Positions 32,666-43,555 of a DNA stretch of 64,000 bases are shown piece by piece. Position 1 is the first letter of the stretch. Each line of letters starts with the position of its first letter. The notes under the pieces were generated by a model. That model was not told the DNA's origin and made no database searches. It worked only from the letters and a program-made list of their open reading frames with translations. Position numbers and translations under genes: made by a program. This DNA comes from Chlorophyllum brunneum (Eukaryota > Basidiomycota > Agaricomycetes > Agaricales > Agaricaceae), in NCBI GenBank assembly GCA_963576785.1, contig OY756141.1, forward strand, positions 186,001-250,000, written 5' to 3'.

Positions 32666-35600
32666 GTATTGCCCATGTTTCAGATAATTCCAGTTGGTAA
32701 CTTGTTTCACCTATTTTTGCTTTTATTCAGAACAGTCCATAACATTTGTGATCTGACTTCTTGGTTGGTCTTGTTATCCTGATGTTTGCTTGCTTTGAGC
32801 CATACTTGTTCTCCTGGATTATACTCATGTTCTGGTTTGGTACTGTTATGTTTCTCCATTTGCATCTGACTGTGTTGTAGCATCTTGATTGTCTCTTGTT
32901 GCATGTTTTGTAACTCCTGTATTTGTTCCGTGATTGCAGGTGCTTTGGTAGCATTTGTTATATCTCCTTTCCAGGGGTGTCATCCATAAACTATTTCAAA
33001 TAGCAAGTGTCCAGTAGTAGTATGGATTTTGTCATTATATTGGAATTCTGCTGTGGCTAACCATTTTTTCCAGTTGTTATACACATGGTTTATTACATTT
33101 CTGAGGTATGTCTCAACCTCCTGGTTGATGCACTCTGTTTGACCATTGGTTTGTGGGTGATATACCATGGATAAGTTTCATTGGGTACCTGTTGCTTGGC
33201 ATAATTCTGCCATAAATTTTGATACAAATTGTGGGCCTCTGTCACTGATGATTCTGTGGGGTATTCCATGTGTTCTCCATATATCATCTTGGTAGATATT
33301 TCTTAGCTCCTTGAATGTTAAGATAGTGTTAACTGCATGCAGTCTGATCATTTTGCTGAAACAATCAACTATGGCAAGTATTGTGTCATATCCTTCTGAC
33401 TCTGGTAATAGTCCTATCATGTCAATTGATATTTTTTCCCAAGGTTCCACTGGTATTGGTAATGGGTGAAGATGTGTTGTCAGTCTTGTTCAGAGTATTT
33501 TGTTTCATTGGCATACCTCATACCCCTTGATGTATTGTTTGACATCATTACACATTTGAGGTCACCAATAACTCCATTTAAGGAGTTTGATCATTTGGTG
33601 TTGTCCCGGGTATCCTACATCTATCTTGTCATGGTGTTGTTGGAGTATTTCTTGTCGTATTTGGCTGTTGGATGGAATATATATTCTTCTTTCGAACATT
33701 GGTACTCCATCTGTCTCCTATATCTCTTCTGGTTGATTCTCCTTTTCCTTCAGCCACTGTGTTTCCCTTTTTGTTTCCTTTTGTAGTTGGTGTTTCAGAT
33801 CTTCTTCTGAGATTTCCCAGATTTGTCAGATCATGGTAATTGTGTTATCATCAAATAAATGGTTGGGTAGTAAGATGATGTTGGTGTGGTATCAGTTTTT
33901 GTTAATCTTGATAAGATGTCTGCTTTTGTGTTGGTCTTTCTGGGGATGTGTTTCAGCATGTAATGGTATTGTTGTAGTTCCATCTGCCACCTCACTTGTC
34001 ATTCTGTGAGTTGTTGTGGTTTTCGGAAATATTCCAGGTTCTTGTGATTGGTTCAAATTTCAAATGGTTCATTGGCATCGAGTAGGTATTGTCTCCAGGT
34101 TTTAATCACTTCTTGAATGGCTAGTAGTTCTTTATTGTAGATCTGATAGTTTTATTCTGCTAGTGTCATTGTTCTTGAGTAGAATGCAATTGGGTGCCAG
34201 TGTTCTTCCTGTTTCTGTGATAGTACCACTCCTACTCCATATCCTAATACATCCACTTCTACTCTGTATTGTCCCTTGTCTTGTGGCATTACTAGTACCA
34301 GCTCACTTGTGACCTTTTCCTTAATTCTTTCAAAGGCTTGTTGCTGTCATTCTGTCTATACCCATTGCATGTCCTTTTTCTTCAACTTGTATTACAGAGC
34401 TGCTATATTGCTGAAGTCATGTATAAATTGTCGGTAGAAGTTTGCAAATCCTAGGAATTTCTCAATATCTTTCAGGAGTTTGGGTGTTGGCCACTCTTTC
34501 ACCACTTTTACCTTCTCCTCCTCCATTTTAATGCTGCCTTGTCCAACCACAAATCCTAATACTGGTATCTCTTTTGTGTCAAATAAGTACTTTGATCTTT
34601 TGAAATACAGTTGATGTTTTGCTGTGATGTTGAGAAATTGTTTTGTCCTGTCTTCAAGTTCCTGTTGTGTGGTTTCTGGAATAACAAAATCATCCATGTA
34701 GTTGACAACTGCTCCTTCATGTAGCATTTCTCAGAAGACCATGTTTATTATCCTTTGGAATGTTGCTGGCAAGTTACTCATTCCAAAAAACATAACTGTT
34801 GGTTCAAATAGTCCATTGTTCATTACAAACACTGCTTTCCATTCATTGCCTTCCCTAATCCAGACATTGTTGTATTCCCAAATAATGTTGAGTTTGTTGA
34901 AGACTTTTGCATCTTTGAGTCTGTCAATAACTTTGCTTATCAATGGAAGTGGCATTTTGTCTTTAATTGTGTGTTCATTTAATTTCTTGTAGTCTTGTAC
35001 TAGTTGCTTGGTTCCGTCTTTCTTGGGTATGAAGAAGCATGGGGTCGCATAAAGGGATTGTGATGGTCAAATTTATCCTGAGGCAATATTCTCATCAAGA
35101 AATTTCTGTAGTTCTTGCTTTTCCATTATTGTCATTGGGTAGACTTTGGACTGTAATACCAGTGGTGCATTTTCTGACAGGTTTATTTCATGGTCCCATA
35201 TCGTGTGCTCAGGTAGTTTGTCAAAGTTCTTCTTGTTGAACAGGTGCATGTATTGTTGTAGGTATGTCGGTAAGTCTTCCAGGTTGGTTTGGTCCATTTT
35301 CTTTTCCTCCATGTATTCCTTGATCGTGCATATTCTCTCGTTGAATCATATGTCATTGTGGTATGTGGTACAATCCTTCGGGCATCTGTTGAAGCATATT
35401 ATATTGTTTGTCCAGTCAATTTCCAGGTTGTGTTTGACTAGCCAGTCATGTCCAAGGTATAGGTCTGCACTCTCCAGTTGTGTTACTATTGCTTCGATTT
35501 CTTCCATGTGTTTACCATTGCTTAATACCAGTTGTACTGTGTCTGTTATTTCTCCCTTCTTGTTTTTGGTTCTGTTGGCATTGATTACTCATATCAGGGT

Positions 35601-35764
35601 TTCGAGGGGTCTGGTTGTGATTTGTTCTTCTTCTACTATTCTCTGTGCTATGTATGTGTGGGTGCATCCAGAATCTACCAGTGTAGTGATTTGTTTAGGT
35701 CCTTTTGCTGTTCTGATTGTTGAATCGAGGAGAAGTTTGCACATCAAGTTCCTTTTCTGTGGAA

Positions 35765-36988
35765 TCACATATTGTCTATTGTAAAGTAAAACAGGAACTC
35801 TAGGTTTATTGGCTCATGGGTTTGCACCCACTTGGAGCCTTTGGCAAAATCTTTCTTTACCTCTTTTTCTTGCTCAGTTTCCTCGGTGATCTCTCTGATG
35901 TACACTTTCTTTGGTACTTTGCAATTCTTTGAGATGTGGTCTTGCTTGTCACAATTATAGCACATTATTTTGGTATATGTGACCTTTGTCTTCTTGCAGC
36001 AATATTTGGCAATATGCCCATATAGGTTGCAGTTGAAACATCTCAGTTTGCTATTCTGATTGGTGTCTGCCCTCTGTCTGCCAATCTCCATTGGTTGTCC
36101 TCTACCTCCATATGTGACTCCTGTACTTGTTCTGACATCTCCTCGGGTGATGTCTGCTATTTTGTATCCTTGTCCTACTGCAAGGATTGTGTTCCTCCAT
36201 TTGCTGTATGTGTCTGGGATTAAGGCTAACAGATAGCCTACTATGGTTTGGATAATGTCTCTGGTGTGTTGTTTGAGGAGGAATATGGCATGTGTGTCGT
36301 CTGTTCCTACTTGGGTTTTCAATGCTTCGAACTCTATTAAGAAGTCCATGGTGTTCCTCTTTTCCTGTTTGAACAACTTGATTTCTTCTTCTGCTATAGC
36401 CTTCCTATTCCCCAAGAAGAAGGTGGCTACCATCTCCTTTGCAAAGTCATCAAACTCTGGCATTTTCTTGTCTTGAATTATCTGTAACTTGGCATTGGCA
36501 TAAGGTCCTGCTAATCCTCCCTTTATTTGTGCCAATACTCCAATTATCTTTTGCTCATTGTTATTGATTTTGTTGAAGAGTGTCCATAAGGACATCACTC
36601 TCCACCAATCATTGAATTTGGTTCTATCTCCATTGAAATATTCTGGTTCTAAGGCTAAGTTCTTTGGGAAATTGATTTCATCAGCTATTTCTGATTTGGT
36701 TTCTGGTTCACTGTGTTTGTTCTTGTGGGTCTCAGAAATTTCTGTATTGGATGGGGCTTTGGCAACTTCTATGTTGGATATGGTCTTGGCAACATCTGTG
36801 TTGAATAGGGTCTTGAAAAGAGCTGTATCTTCATCTTTGCTGTGATCAGATTTCTGCTGCTTAAGGCCTTCAGGGATTTCTGGTTCTGTTCATTGTTTGG
36901 ATCCAGTGGTTACTGGTAATCCCTGGATATCTGTTGGTCTCGGAGCTCTTGGTCTTCTTGGTGTTCTTGATGAGCTACTGCTGCTCAT
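35765..36988 (-). pseudogene. chromovirus gag, copy BD (best preserved)
   Basis: The ATG at 36988 is followed by the arginine-rich leader and the acidic/Val-Ala-Lys repeats, where codon CAG is intact at the site that is a stop in other copies. One TGA remains near 36890. From 36598 to 35765 the frame is fully open: MSLWTLFNKINN, FLIEFEALKTQ, TYGGRGQPMEIGRQRADTNQ, two CCHC knuckles (CFNCNLYGHIAKYC, CYNCDKQDHISKNC), and a Glu/Lys-rich tail ending FTIDNM. The aromatic TRADIIQTIV-like segment lacks one residue pair compared with copy A. Confidence 0.88.
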
Positions 36989-37066
36989 ATACTGTTGTTC
37001 TGGTCAGAGGCTATTATTCCAAGCCTAGCTATGAATAGTGGCACCTCTCTTGCAAGGTGAGTCAAA

Positions 37067-37386
37067 TGACACTTTACCAAATGTTATGACCTTAGTCTAG
37101 GACTCAGATTGCAAGTCTTTGGATAAAGACAAGGAAGTAGAGAGAAGAGAAAGAGATGATATGATTGGTAAAGTATAAGGAATACATCAAGTATTACTAT
37201 ACTTTATATACTAGTGGTGAGGGCTACAAATAATAGAGCAGAGTAACGGAGTCATAGGGGACAAGTAAAACAAGTCAGTAAGAGTACAGCCATAAGGGAT
37301 AAAACAGGAGATGAAATAGATACACAAGAATGATGAGTATGACAGGTGCATGATAGGAATGTATTGTTTATCAATAGTTCGTAACA
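37067..37386 (-). repeat. chromovirus BD 5' LTR and primer site
   Basis: The LTR is 37082-37386 (TGTTATGACC to GTTCGTAACA). The adjoining 37067-37081 is the primer site TTTGGTAAAGTGTCA on the minus strand. The outer side carries the ATTTC target duplication. Confidence 0.9.
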
Positions 37387-37568
37387 ATTTCCCATATTGT
37401 AGCCTATAAAGAGTCAGAAAAGGTAAAATTTAGGCAGGAGAAACATACTCCTAAGAGAATGAGGAAAATATTTCTAGAAATTTCATACTCAAGAGCTTTT
37501 TGGGGTAAAAGGCGATTGAGGTATATATTATGATTTAGGAGTCTAAAGGAGTTGGGAGAAGTTGACAT

Positions 37569-38010
37569 GTGCAAGCCAGGCTCCACATGTTGTCATTTGC
37601 ACTTTCTAAGCTATATTCCATATGACTAGCTCTTCAGTAGTTTAGTAATATTTCTCCCTAATATATGTCATCAAGGCTATACCCTCTGACTCATATTATA
37701 CACCTTTTCCTCATGTATTTCATGAGCTAACTGATACTCTGTCACTCCAATTATGCTACTGAATACTGCTAAGCAATTGCAGTATTTTGTTATGACCTTA
37801 GTCTAGAACTTAGGTTGCAAGTCTTTGGATAAAGACAAGGAAATAGACAAAAGAAGGGATGATACAATTGGTAAAGTGTAAGGAATTGTTACAACCAGTA
37901 AACTACATGTCTGTTTTAGGATGCAATTCTACCTTAGTTTAGGTTTTCAGCTTGCACAGAGGATCACTTGTTGATTGGGCTTATCTTTGTTCCAAACCTA
38001 TTAATCAACC
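37569..38010. repeat. LTR fragments between membrane pseudogene and copy F
   Basis: 37569-37787 shows no recognisable feature. 37788-37886 is the R/U5 end of a chromovirus LTR on the minus strand (TGTTATGACC to AAGGAAT). 37887-38010 is the left end of the third LTR family (TGTTACAACCAG), which matches 1603-1730 and is cut off by copy F. Confidence 0.7.
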
Positions 38011-40006
38011 TGTTATGAACTATAGATAGACATTACATTCCTATCATATGCCTGTAGTACTCATCATTCTCTTGTATCATTTTCACCTCTTGTTTCACTC
38101 AGTAAGGCTGTACTCTCTGTGACTCATTTTACCTCTCTCCTATGACTCCATTACTCTGTTCTCTTATTATTAGAACTTACCACTAGTATATAAAGTGCAG
38201 TATTCCTTACACTTTACCAATCATATCATCCCTTCTTCTTTTCTTTACTTTCTTGTCTTGATCCAAAGACTTGCAACCTGAGTCCTAGACTAAGGTTGTA
38301 ACATTTGGTAAAGTGTCATTTGACTCACCTTGCAAGAGAGGTACCACTATTTGTAGCTAGGCTTGGAATAATAGCCTCTGACCAGGACAACAATATATGA
38401 GCAGCAGCAGCTCATCAAGAACATCAAGAAGACCCAGAGCTCCAAGACTAACAAATATCCAGGGATTACTAGTTATCACTAGATCCAAAAGACAAACAGA
38501 ACCAGAAGTCCCTGAAGGACTTAAATAACAGAAATCAGACCACAGTGTAGACAAAGACATAGCTCTCTTCAAAACCCTATTCAACACTGAAGTTGCCAAA
38601 ACCACATCTAATATAGAAGTTACCAAAGCCCCATTCAACATAGAAGTCACTAAGAACCAATCTGATAGAGAAATTGCCAAGGCCTACAAACACAGAAAAT
38701 CTGAAACATCTGACATAGAAGTTACTGAGAACCAATCCAATATTGAAACTGCCAAGATACACAAAAATGAACATAGAGATAATCTGAAACAGAATCAGAA
38801 ATGGCCAATGAAGTTAAATTCCCAAAGAACCTAGTCCCAGAACCAGGATACTTCAATGGAAATAGAACCAAATTTGATGATTGGTGGAGAGCAATGTCCT
38901 TATGGACACTCTTTAACAAGATCAATGACAACAAACAAAAGATAATCAGAGTATTGGCAAGAATGAAAGGAGGATTGGCAGGACTATATGTAAATGCCAA
39001 ATTATCAGCTATCCAAGATCAGAAAATGCCAACATTCAATGATTTCACCAAGGAGATGGTAGCTATATTCTCATTGGGAAATAGAAAGGTGATACCAGAA
39101 GAAGAAATTGAACTGTTCAAATAGGGGAAAAAAAACACTACCAATTTCATAATTGAATTTGAAGCACTAAAAGTACAAGCAGAGACCAATGATGCACATG
39201 CCATCTTCCTTCTCAAATGACATACCAGAGCAGACATCATCCAAATCATTGTAGGCTATCTGGCAGCCTCAATTCCAACAATGTACAAAAAATAGAGGAC
39301 CACAATCCTTACTGTAGGACAAGGATATGAAACTACAGACATCACTCATGGAGACATCAGAACCACCACTGGAGTTATGTATGGAGGTGGAGGACAACCA
39401 ATGGAGATTGGAAGACAAAGGGCAGACACTGATCAGAATGGCAAACTGAGATGTTTCAACTACAACCTATATGGACATATCACCAAATATTGCCACAAGA
39501 AAACAAAGATCACATATACCAAATTGATGTGTTATAACTGTGGCAAGTAAGGCCACATCTCAAAGAACTGCAGGGCACCAAAGAAAGTACATATCAGAGA
39601 GATTACCAAAGAGGTAGAGCAAGAAGAAGAGGTAAAAGATGATTTTGTTGAAGGCTCTGAGTAGGTACAAACCCACAAGCCAATAAACCTAGAGTTTCTG
39701 TTTTACTTCACAATAGACAATATGTGATTCTGCAAAAATGAAACTTGATACATAAACTTCTTCTTGACTCAACTATCAAAACAACAAAAGGACTCAAACA
39801 AATCACCATGCTAGTAGACATGCATAGCCCAGAGAGTAGTAGAAGAACAAATCCCAACCAGACCTCTTAAGACCCTGATAAGGGTAATCAACACTAATAG
39901 AACCAAAAACAAGAAAGGAGAGATAATAGATACAGCATACCTGGTACTAAACAACAGAAAACATATGGAAAACATCAAAGCAATGGTAATGCAACTAGAG
40001 AGTGTA
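38011..40006 (+). mobile_element. Ty3/gypsy chromovirus copy F, 5' part
   Basis: It has a complete 5' LTR (38011-38303), primer site (38304-38318), gag and the start of pol, and ends abruptly where repeat X begins. The LTR motif ACACTTTACCAA at 38209-38220 is perfectly complementary to the primer site 38305-38316, 12 of 12. Confidence 0.88.
38397..39727 (+). pseudogene. chromovirus gag, copy F
   Basis: The ATG at 38397 (MSSSSSSRTSRRPRAP) leads into the longest version of the N-terminal repeats (NIEVTK, NTEVAK, REIAKA units, about six) at 38560-38760. The core starts at 38801 (MANEVKFPKNLVPEPGYFNGNRTKFDDWW). Stops occur at about 38527, 39122, 39218, 39292 and in the second zinc knuckle. Gag ends at TGA 39727. 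A short pol start (protease region) follows to 40006. Confidence 0.85.
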
Positions 40007-40745
40007 TGTTATGTCCGAACCTCAAACCTATGTCAGAGGTTACAACAAGTTCCCAGAAGCAATACCACTTGTTCCACCACCCCAATCCAATGATACTGTT
40101 ATCAACTCTCTACTCTGACTCACTTGGAAATACACACCATACTTACATGTATGCAACACCAATGGACTCTACTTGTGCACCATTGAGAACAACCTCTATG
40201 GCATCTGGAATAACAGTTGGAAAGTGTGACCTACTACTGAAGAAAAAATGCAGTACATTCACCCTTACATGTACACTCATGGTCTAGTACTTGAAGCACT
40301 TATTCACCAACAAGTCACCAATGGAATCTATTGTATAGAAATGTGACCAAAGGATCTATTACCAGACAATGAACCTGTTGTACCCAGTAGTGACAGTAAT
40401 GACTCTCCCCATCTGCTATTGCAATCTACTTAAGCTTTCATCAAGTTACCCGAGTCTTACCTCTCTGAAGAACCAACCACATCAATGTCATCCTTGTTAT
40501 CTGATCCTGATCAACCTATGGATGCAGTTCTTCTATCACTACTATCGTCATCATTGCCATCTACCACCTTGTCCTGCATGTCTTGTAACTACAGCTATTC
40601 CAACAAATCTCTATTGTTATCATCTGAGATCTCCGAGAATGAGTAAGCATTCATCTGTTTCATTTTACCCTGTCCTATACTTAGCTATTTCATATTTATC
40701 AGTTTCATGTCTATCTTTAGTAGTATTTTGCTTTGTGTTTCATAT
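40007..40745 (+). repeat. repeat X, unrecognised element with coding-like stretch
   Basis: It begins TGTTATGTCC, like the fragment at 2594-3009. One broken frame looks coding (IENNLYGIWNNSWKV, HGLVLEALIHQQV, then a Ser/Leu-rich end SLLLSSEISENE and stop near 40643). The last 190 bp, including this end, recur at 50108-50325. I do not recognise the protein. TG-type ends suggest an LTR element, but no second end is defined. Confidence 0.45.
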
Positions 40746-41521
40746 TGTTATAAACTATAGATAAACATTACATTCCTATTATGTGCCTGTTATACTCATT
40801 ATTCTTGTGTATCCACTTCATCTCCTGTTTCATCCCTTATGGCTGTACTATTACTGACTTGTTCTCCTTGTTCTTATGACTTCTTTACTCTGTTCCCTTA
40901 TTATTAGAACTCACCACTAGTATATAAAGTATAGTATTCCTTACACTTTACCAATCATATCATTCCTTCTTCTTTTCTTTACTTTCTTGTCTTTATCCAA
41001 AGACTTGCAATCTGAGTCCTAGACTAAGGTCATAACATTTGGTAAAGTGTCATTTGACTCACCTTGCAAGAGAGGTGCCACTATTCATAGCTAGGCTTGG
41101 AATAATAGCCTCTGACCAGAACAACAGTATATGAGCAGCAGCAGCTTATCAAGAACACCAAGAAGACCCAGAGCTCCAAGACCAACAGATATTCAGGGAT
41201 TACCAGTCACAACCAGATCCAAAAGATGAACAAAACCAGAAGTCCCCAAAGGACTTAAGTGACAGAAATCAGACTACAGTATAGACAAAGATACAGCTCT
41301 CTTCAAGACCTTATTCAACACAGAAGTTGCTAAGACTACATATGACACAGAAGTTGCCAAAGTCCCATTTGATATGAAAATTGCCAAGACACATGAGAAC
41401 AAACACAGTGAAGCTGAGGCTGTATCCAATATAGAAATTGCCAAAAACAATAAACACAGTAAATTCAAAACATCTGACATAGAAGTCATTGAGATACATG
41501 AATATGAACAACCTGAAATAG
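40746..41521 (+). mobile_element. chromovirus copy E: 5' LTR, primer site, gag start
   Basis: The LTR is 40746-41037 (TGTTATAAAC to GGTCATAACA) and the primer site 41038-41052, with 12 of 12 pairing between 40943-40954 and 41039-41050. Gag starts at ATG 41131 and covers the leader and acidic repeats. It stops at 41521 exactly at the same gag position where LINE L3 sits in copy A. CCTGAAATAG at 41512-41521 corresponds to the L3 target duplication with one change. Confidence 0.85.
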
Positions 41522-43555
41522 CATCCCTTCTTTGACTCATACCACCACCATCGATTTACTAAAACTTGATTCTGCAGTGCTAGTCTCTACTACAATACAA
41601 AACAATATGCTTGCATTGTGCTCGGACCTTTCTCTGAGAGAACCTACACCTGATAGTAATAGGGATGTCTTCAGGAACACAACATGTGTTCCCACCTCTT
41701 CCATCTTTGTGGCCTCCCAGGCCATACCCCTCCTGGCATTCTTTTTTCTAGGATGCCATCTGCTTACTTGAGGCCTGTGATCCTCACAGACCAAACCTAC
41801 AGCAAGACTGTCCCACCCTCCATCTTCAACAATAGTCTGAGAATGCTGCCGAGCTCTAATACTGGCCTTCCTACTAATGTTGACAAGACTATCCACCAAG
41901 TATCCAAATGGGTCCATCCTGAGGGAGACCAATACTTTTCTGGAGAAAAGAAGGACTGGGAAGATCAGGTGGAAGAAGAGATCAAGGCTAAGGTTGAAGA
42001 GGAAGATGCTTCTGATGGCAAATGTGGGCCTGAGAAGTTTTATGACAACACTGTGAAAGAGGTCAGTAAGATCTCTGAGTGGGTCAAAGCTTGTAGTTTC
42101 TACAATATGAGTGGAGACAATGGCCTGGCATTTGGTAGGGCCTTTACTGAGTTGACAGAGACTTTGATGAAAGCAGGATGGCTCAAAGTGGCTGTAGATG
42201 AGCACAAGAACAACCTCCATAGTTGGATGGGGGTCAACTTTGGTAAAATCATTGTCAGAGCTAATGAAACTCCTCAGCCTGACACCTCCTCTCTCCCTTG
42301 CATGAAGGGCAAAGGCTGTGCAGCCTCCTCCCTCACTCCTAACCCCAAGGGTTCCACCCCTAACCCCAAGCCCTTGACCTCAAGGCAAGACAATGTCCAC
42401 ATAGAGGTTGTTAAACAAATCATTAGTCCCAGTATCTCCAGTATCAATGATGTCATATGTTCAGGTTCCAATGATGTTGTCCAAATGATCTCTGAGGCAG
42501 AATTTAAGACCATCTCTCATGCCAAGAAGAAGCCCTGAAAGGCTTCTCAAGCCAAAAATACCATCACTGTTGGGATGTCTAAGGCCATGCCAGCTGCAAC
42601 ATTGAAGCCTGCTCCTACTACAGTACCAAAGCCTGCTCATTCTGCAGCAACTAAGGCTACCCCTGTGGTAGCTAAACCTAAAGGCTCTTATGCAGCAGCA
42701 GCTGCTAAGCCTAAGAATTTCCTACCCACCACCTCTAGATAGGATCCACTTAAGCTCCTGGAGTTTGTGAGTAAATTCCCTGAGCTGCCTCATGAGAAGG
42801 TAGTGGCAATGTACGATGCCACCTTTTCTACCTCCCCCTCTGCAAACACAAAGCCTGCAAACAAGTTGGGCACAATTTGCTCCACCCTCAATAGTCTATC
42901 ACACAAACAGGTCATTATCCCCCTCCTTACTAGACCCAATATCACCAACTTTGGGTCATCATTGACTCTCTCAACATGTGTCTTATTGCTAAGAAGTCCA
43001 GAATGAGGGTCATGGCTACCTCACAGGGTAAGCTAGGTCTCATGGTCTACACTTCAGAGGTTCTGACTCCCGCTAAGCTCAATGTTGTCAAGGCATGGCT
43101 CAAAGAAAAATTTGGAGGGATTACCACTAGCAAGGTGTCCCTTCCCCAATCCAAATTGTTCATTAAAATCATGGATGTAAACTATATCACCCCCTGCAGT
43201 GTCATCCTTACTGAGGCTGACATGGTCTCCAGTGCCCAAAACTCTATCCATTTGGATGCCATCCAATTTGCTTCGCAACCACAAGTGCATTGTAACTCCA
43301 AACACTCTAACACTTGCATAGTGTGGTTTGAAATCTGGGACTCCAAGGTAGGCTCCAACATTGCCAAAATTGAGGACAAATTCCTCAATATCTATGGTAG
43401 TCTTTTCCATATCCAAAGGGCTAATGCCAACCCCAGTATCCCATTCTGTGCCAAATGCTACAGATGGGGACATCCTCTTGTCTGCTGTCATGTGAGACTG
43501 TTCACTTGTGCTCATTGCAAGGAACCTCACTCTACCACCAACCACTGTGCCTTTA
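41522..43555 (+). mobile_element. LINE L8, 5' part with ORF1
   Basis: It begins CATCCCTTCTTTGACTC, the same first bases as L3, and runs through the leader, the 79-codon upstream frame (41532-41771) and most of ORF1. It breaks off within the second zinc knuckle region. The junction with copy E gag is the same as the L3/copy A junction. Confidence 0.85.
41753..43555 (+). pseudogene. LINE ORF1 (L8)
   Basis: The ATG at 41753 begins MPSAYLRPVILTDQTYSKT. It stays open to 42538 (stop TGA where the frame should continue), then is readable at 42767-43006 and 42976-43620 with a shift between them. Conserved parts are EKKDWEDQVEEEIKAKVEE, KFPELPHEKVVAMYDA, VKAWLKEKFGGITTSK and the knuckles CAKCYRWGHPLVCCH and CAHCKEPH. 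The product would be an RNA-binding coat protein of the LINE. Confidence 0.8.

Larger units (their letters stand above)
25881..35800 (-). pseudogene. chromovirus pol, copy BD (split by copy C)
   Basis: The first part, 35800-32671, holds protease with an intact DSGCTHTYI, RT with NYMDDF and most of integrase (IGLLPESEGYD, SDRGPQF). The chain is cut within WAIHD of the post-integrase region by element C. It resumes at 26187 with the chromodomain at about 26090-25950 (YEIEEI, FLVHWKGYT, DTWEDES) and ends at TGA 25883-25881. Scattered TGA/TAG/TAA codons inactivate it. It starts in the -1 phase relative to gag, overlapping the gag end. Confidence 0.87.
20368..37386 (-). mobile_element. Ty3/gypsy chromovirus copy BD with nested inserts
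   Basis: The minus-strand element runs from its 5' LTR at 37386-37082 to its 3' LTR at 20672-20368, flanked by ATTTC at 20363-20367 and 37387-37391. The flanks rejoin a membrane-protein exon. Inside are chromovirus C (26188-32665), which splits pol, and LINE L5 (20799-24971), which splits ORF3. Without inserts the element would be about 6.3 kb. The two LTRs differ at roughly 19 of 305 positions by eye, nearly all transitions. Confidence 0.9.
19530..37568 (-). pseudogene. multi-pass membrane protein, copy 1, split by transposons
   Basis: Exon 1 begins at ATG 37568 (MSTSPNSFRLLN) and includes YEISRNIFLILLG. The next exon is cut at 37392/20367 by chromovirus BD, and the remainder runs 20367-19530. 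Alignment by eye to the copies at 53102-54197 and 60257-61359 shows the same exon order. Frameshifts and stops disrupt the large exon (for example 19918-20127 is readable only in pieces). The family is a basidiomycete-type protein with several hydrophobic segments, of unknown function. It lies tail-to-tail with the WD40 remnant. Confidence 0.75.
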
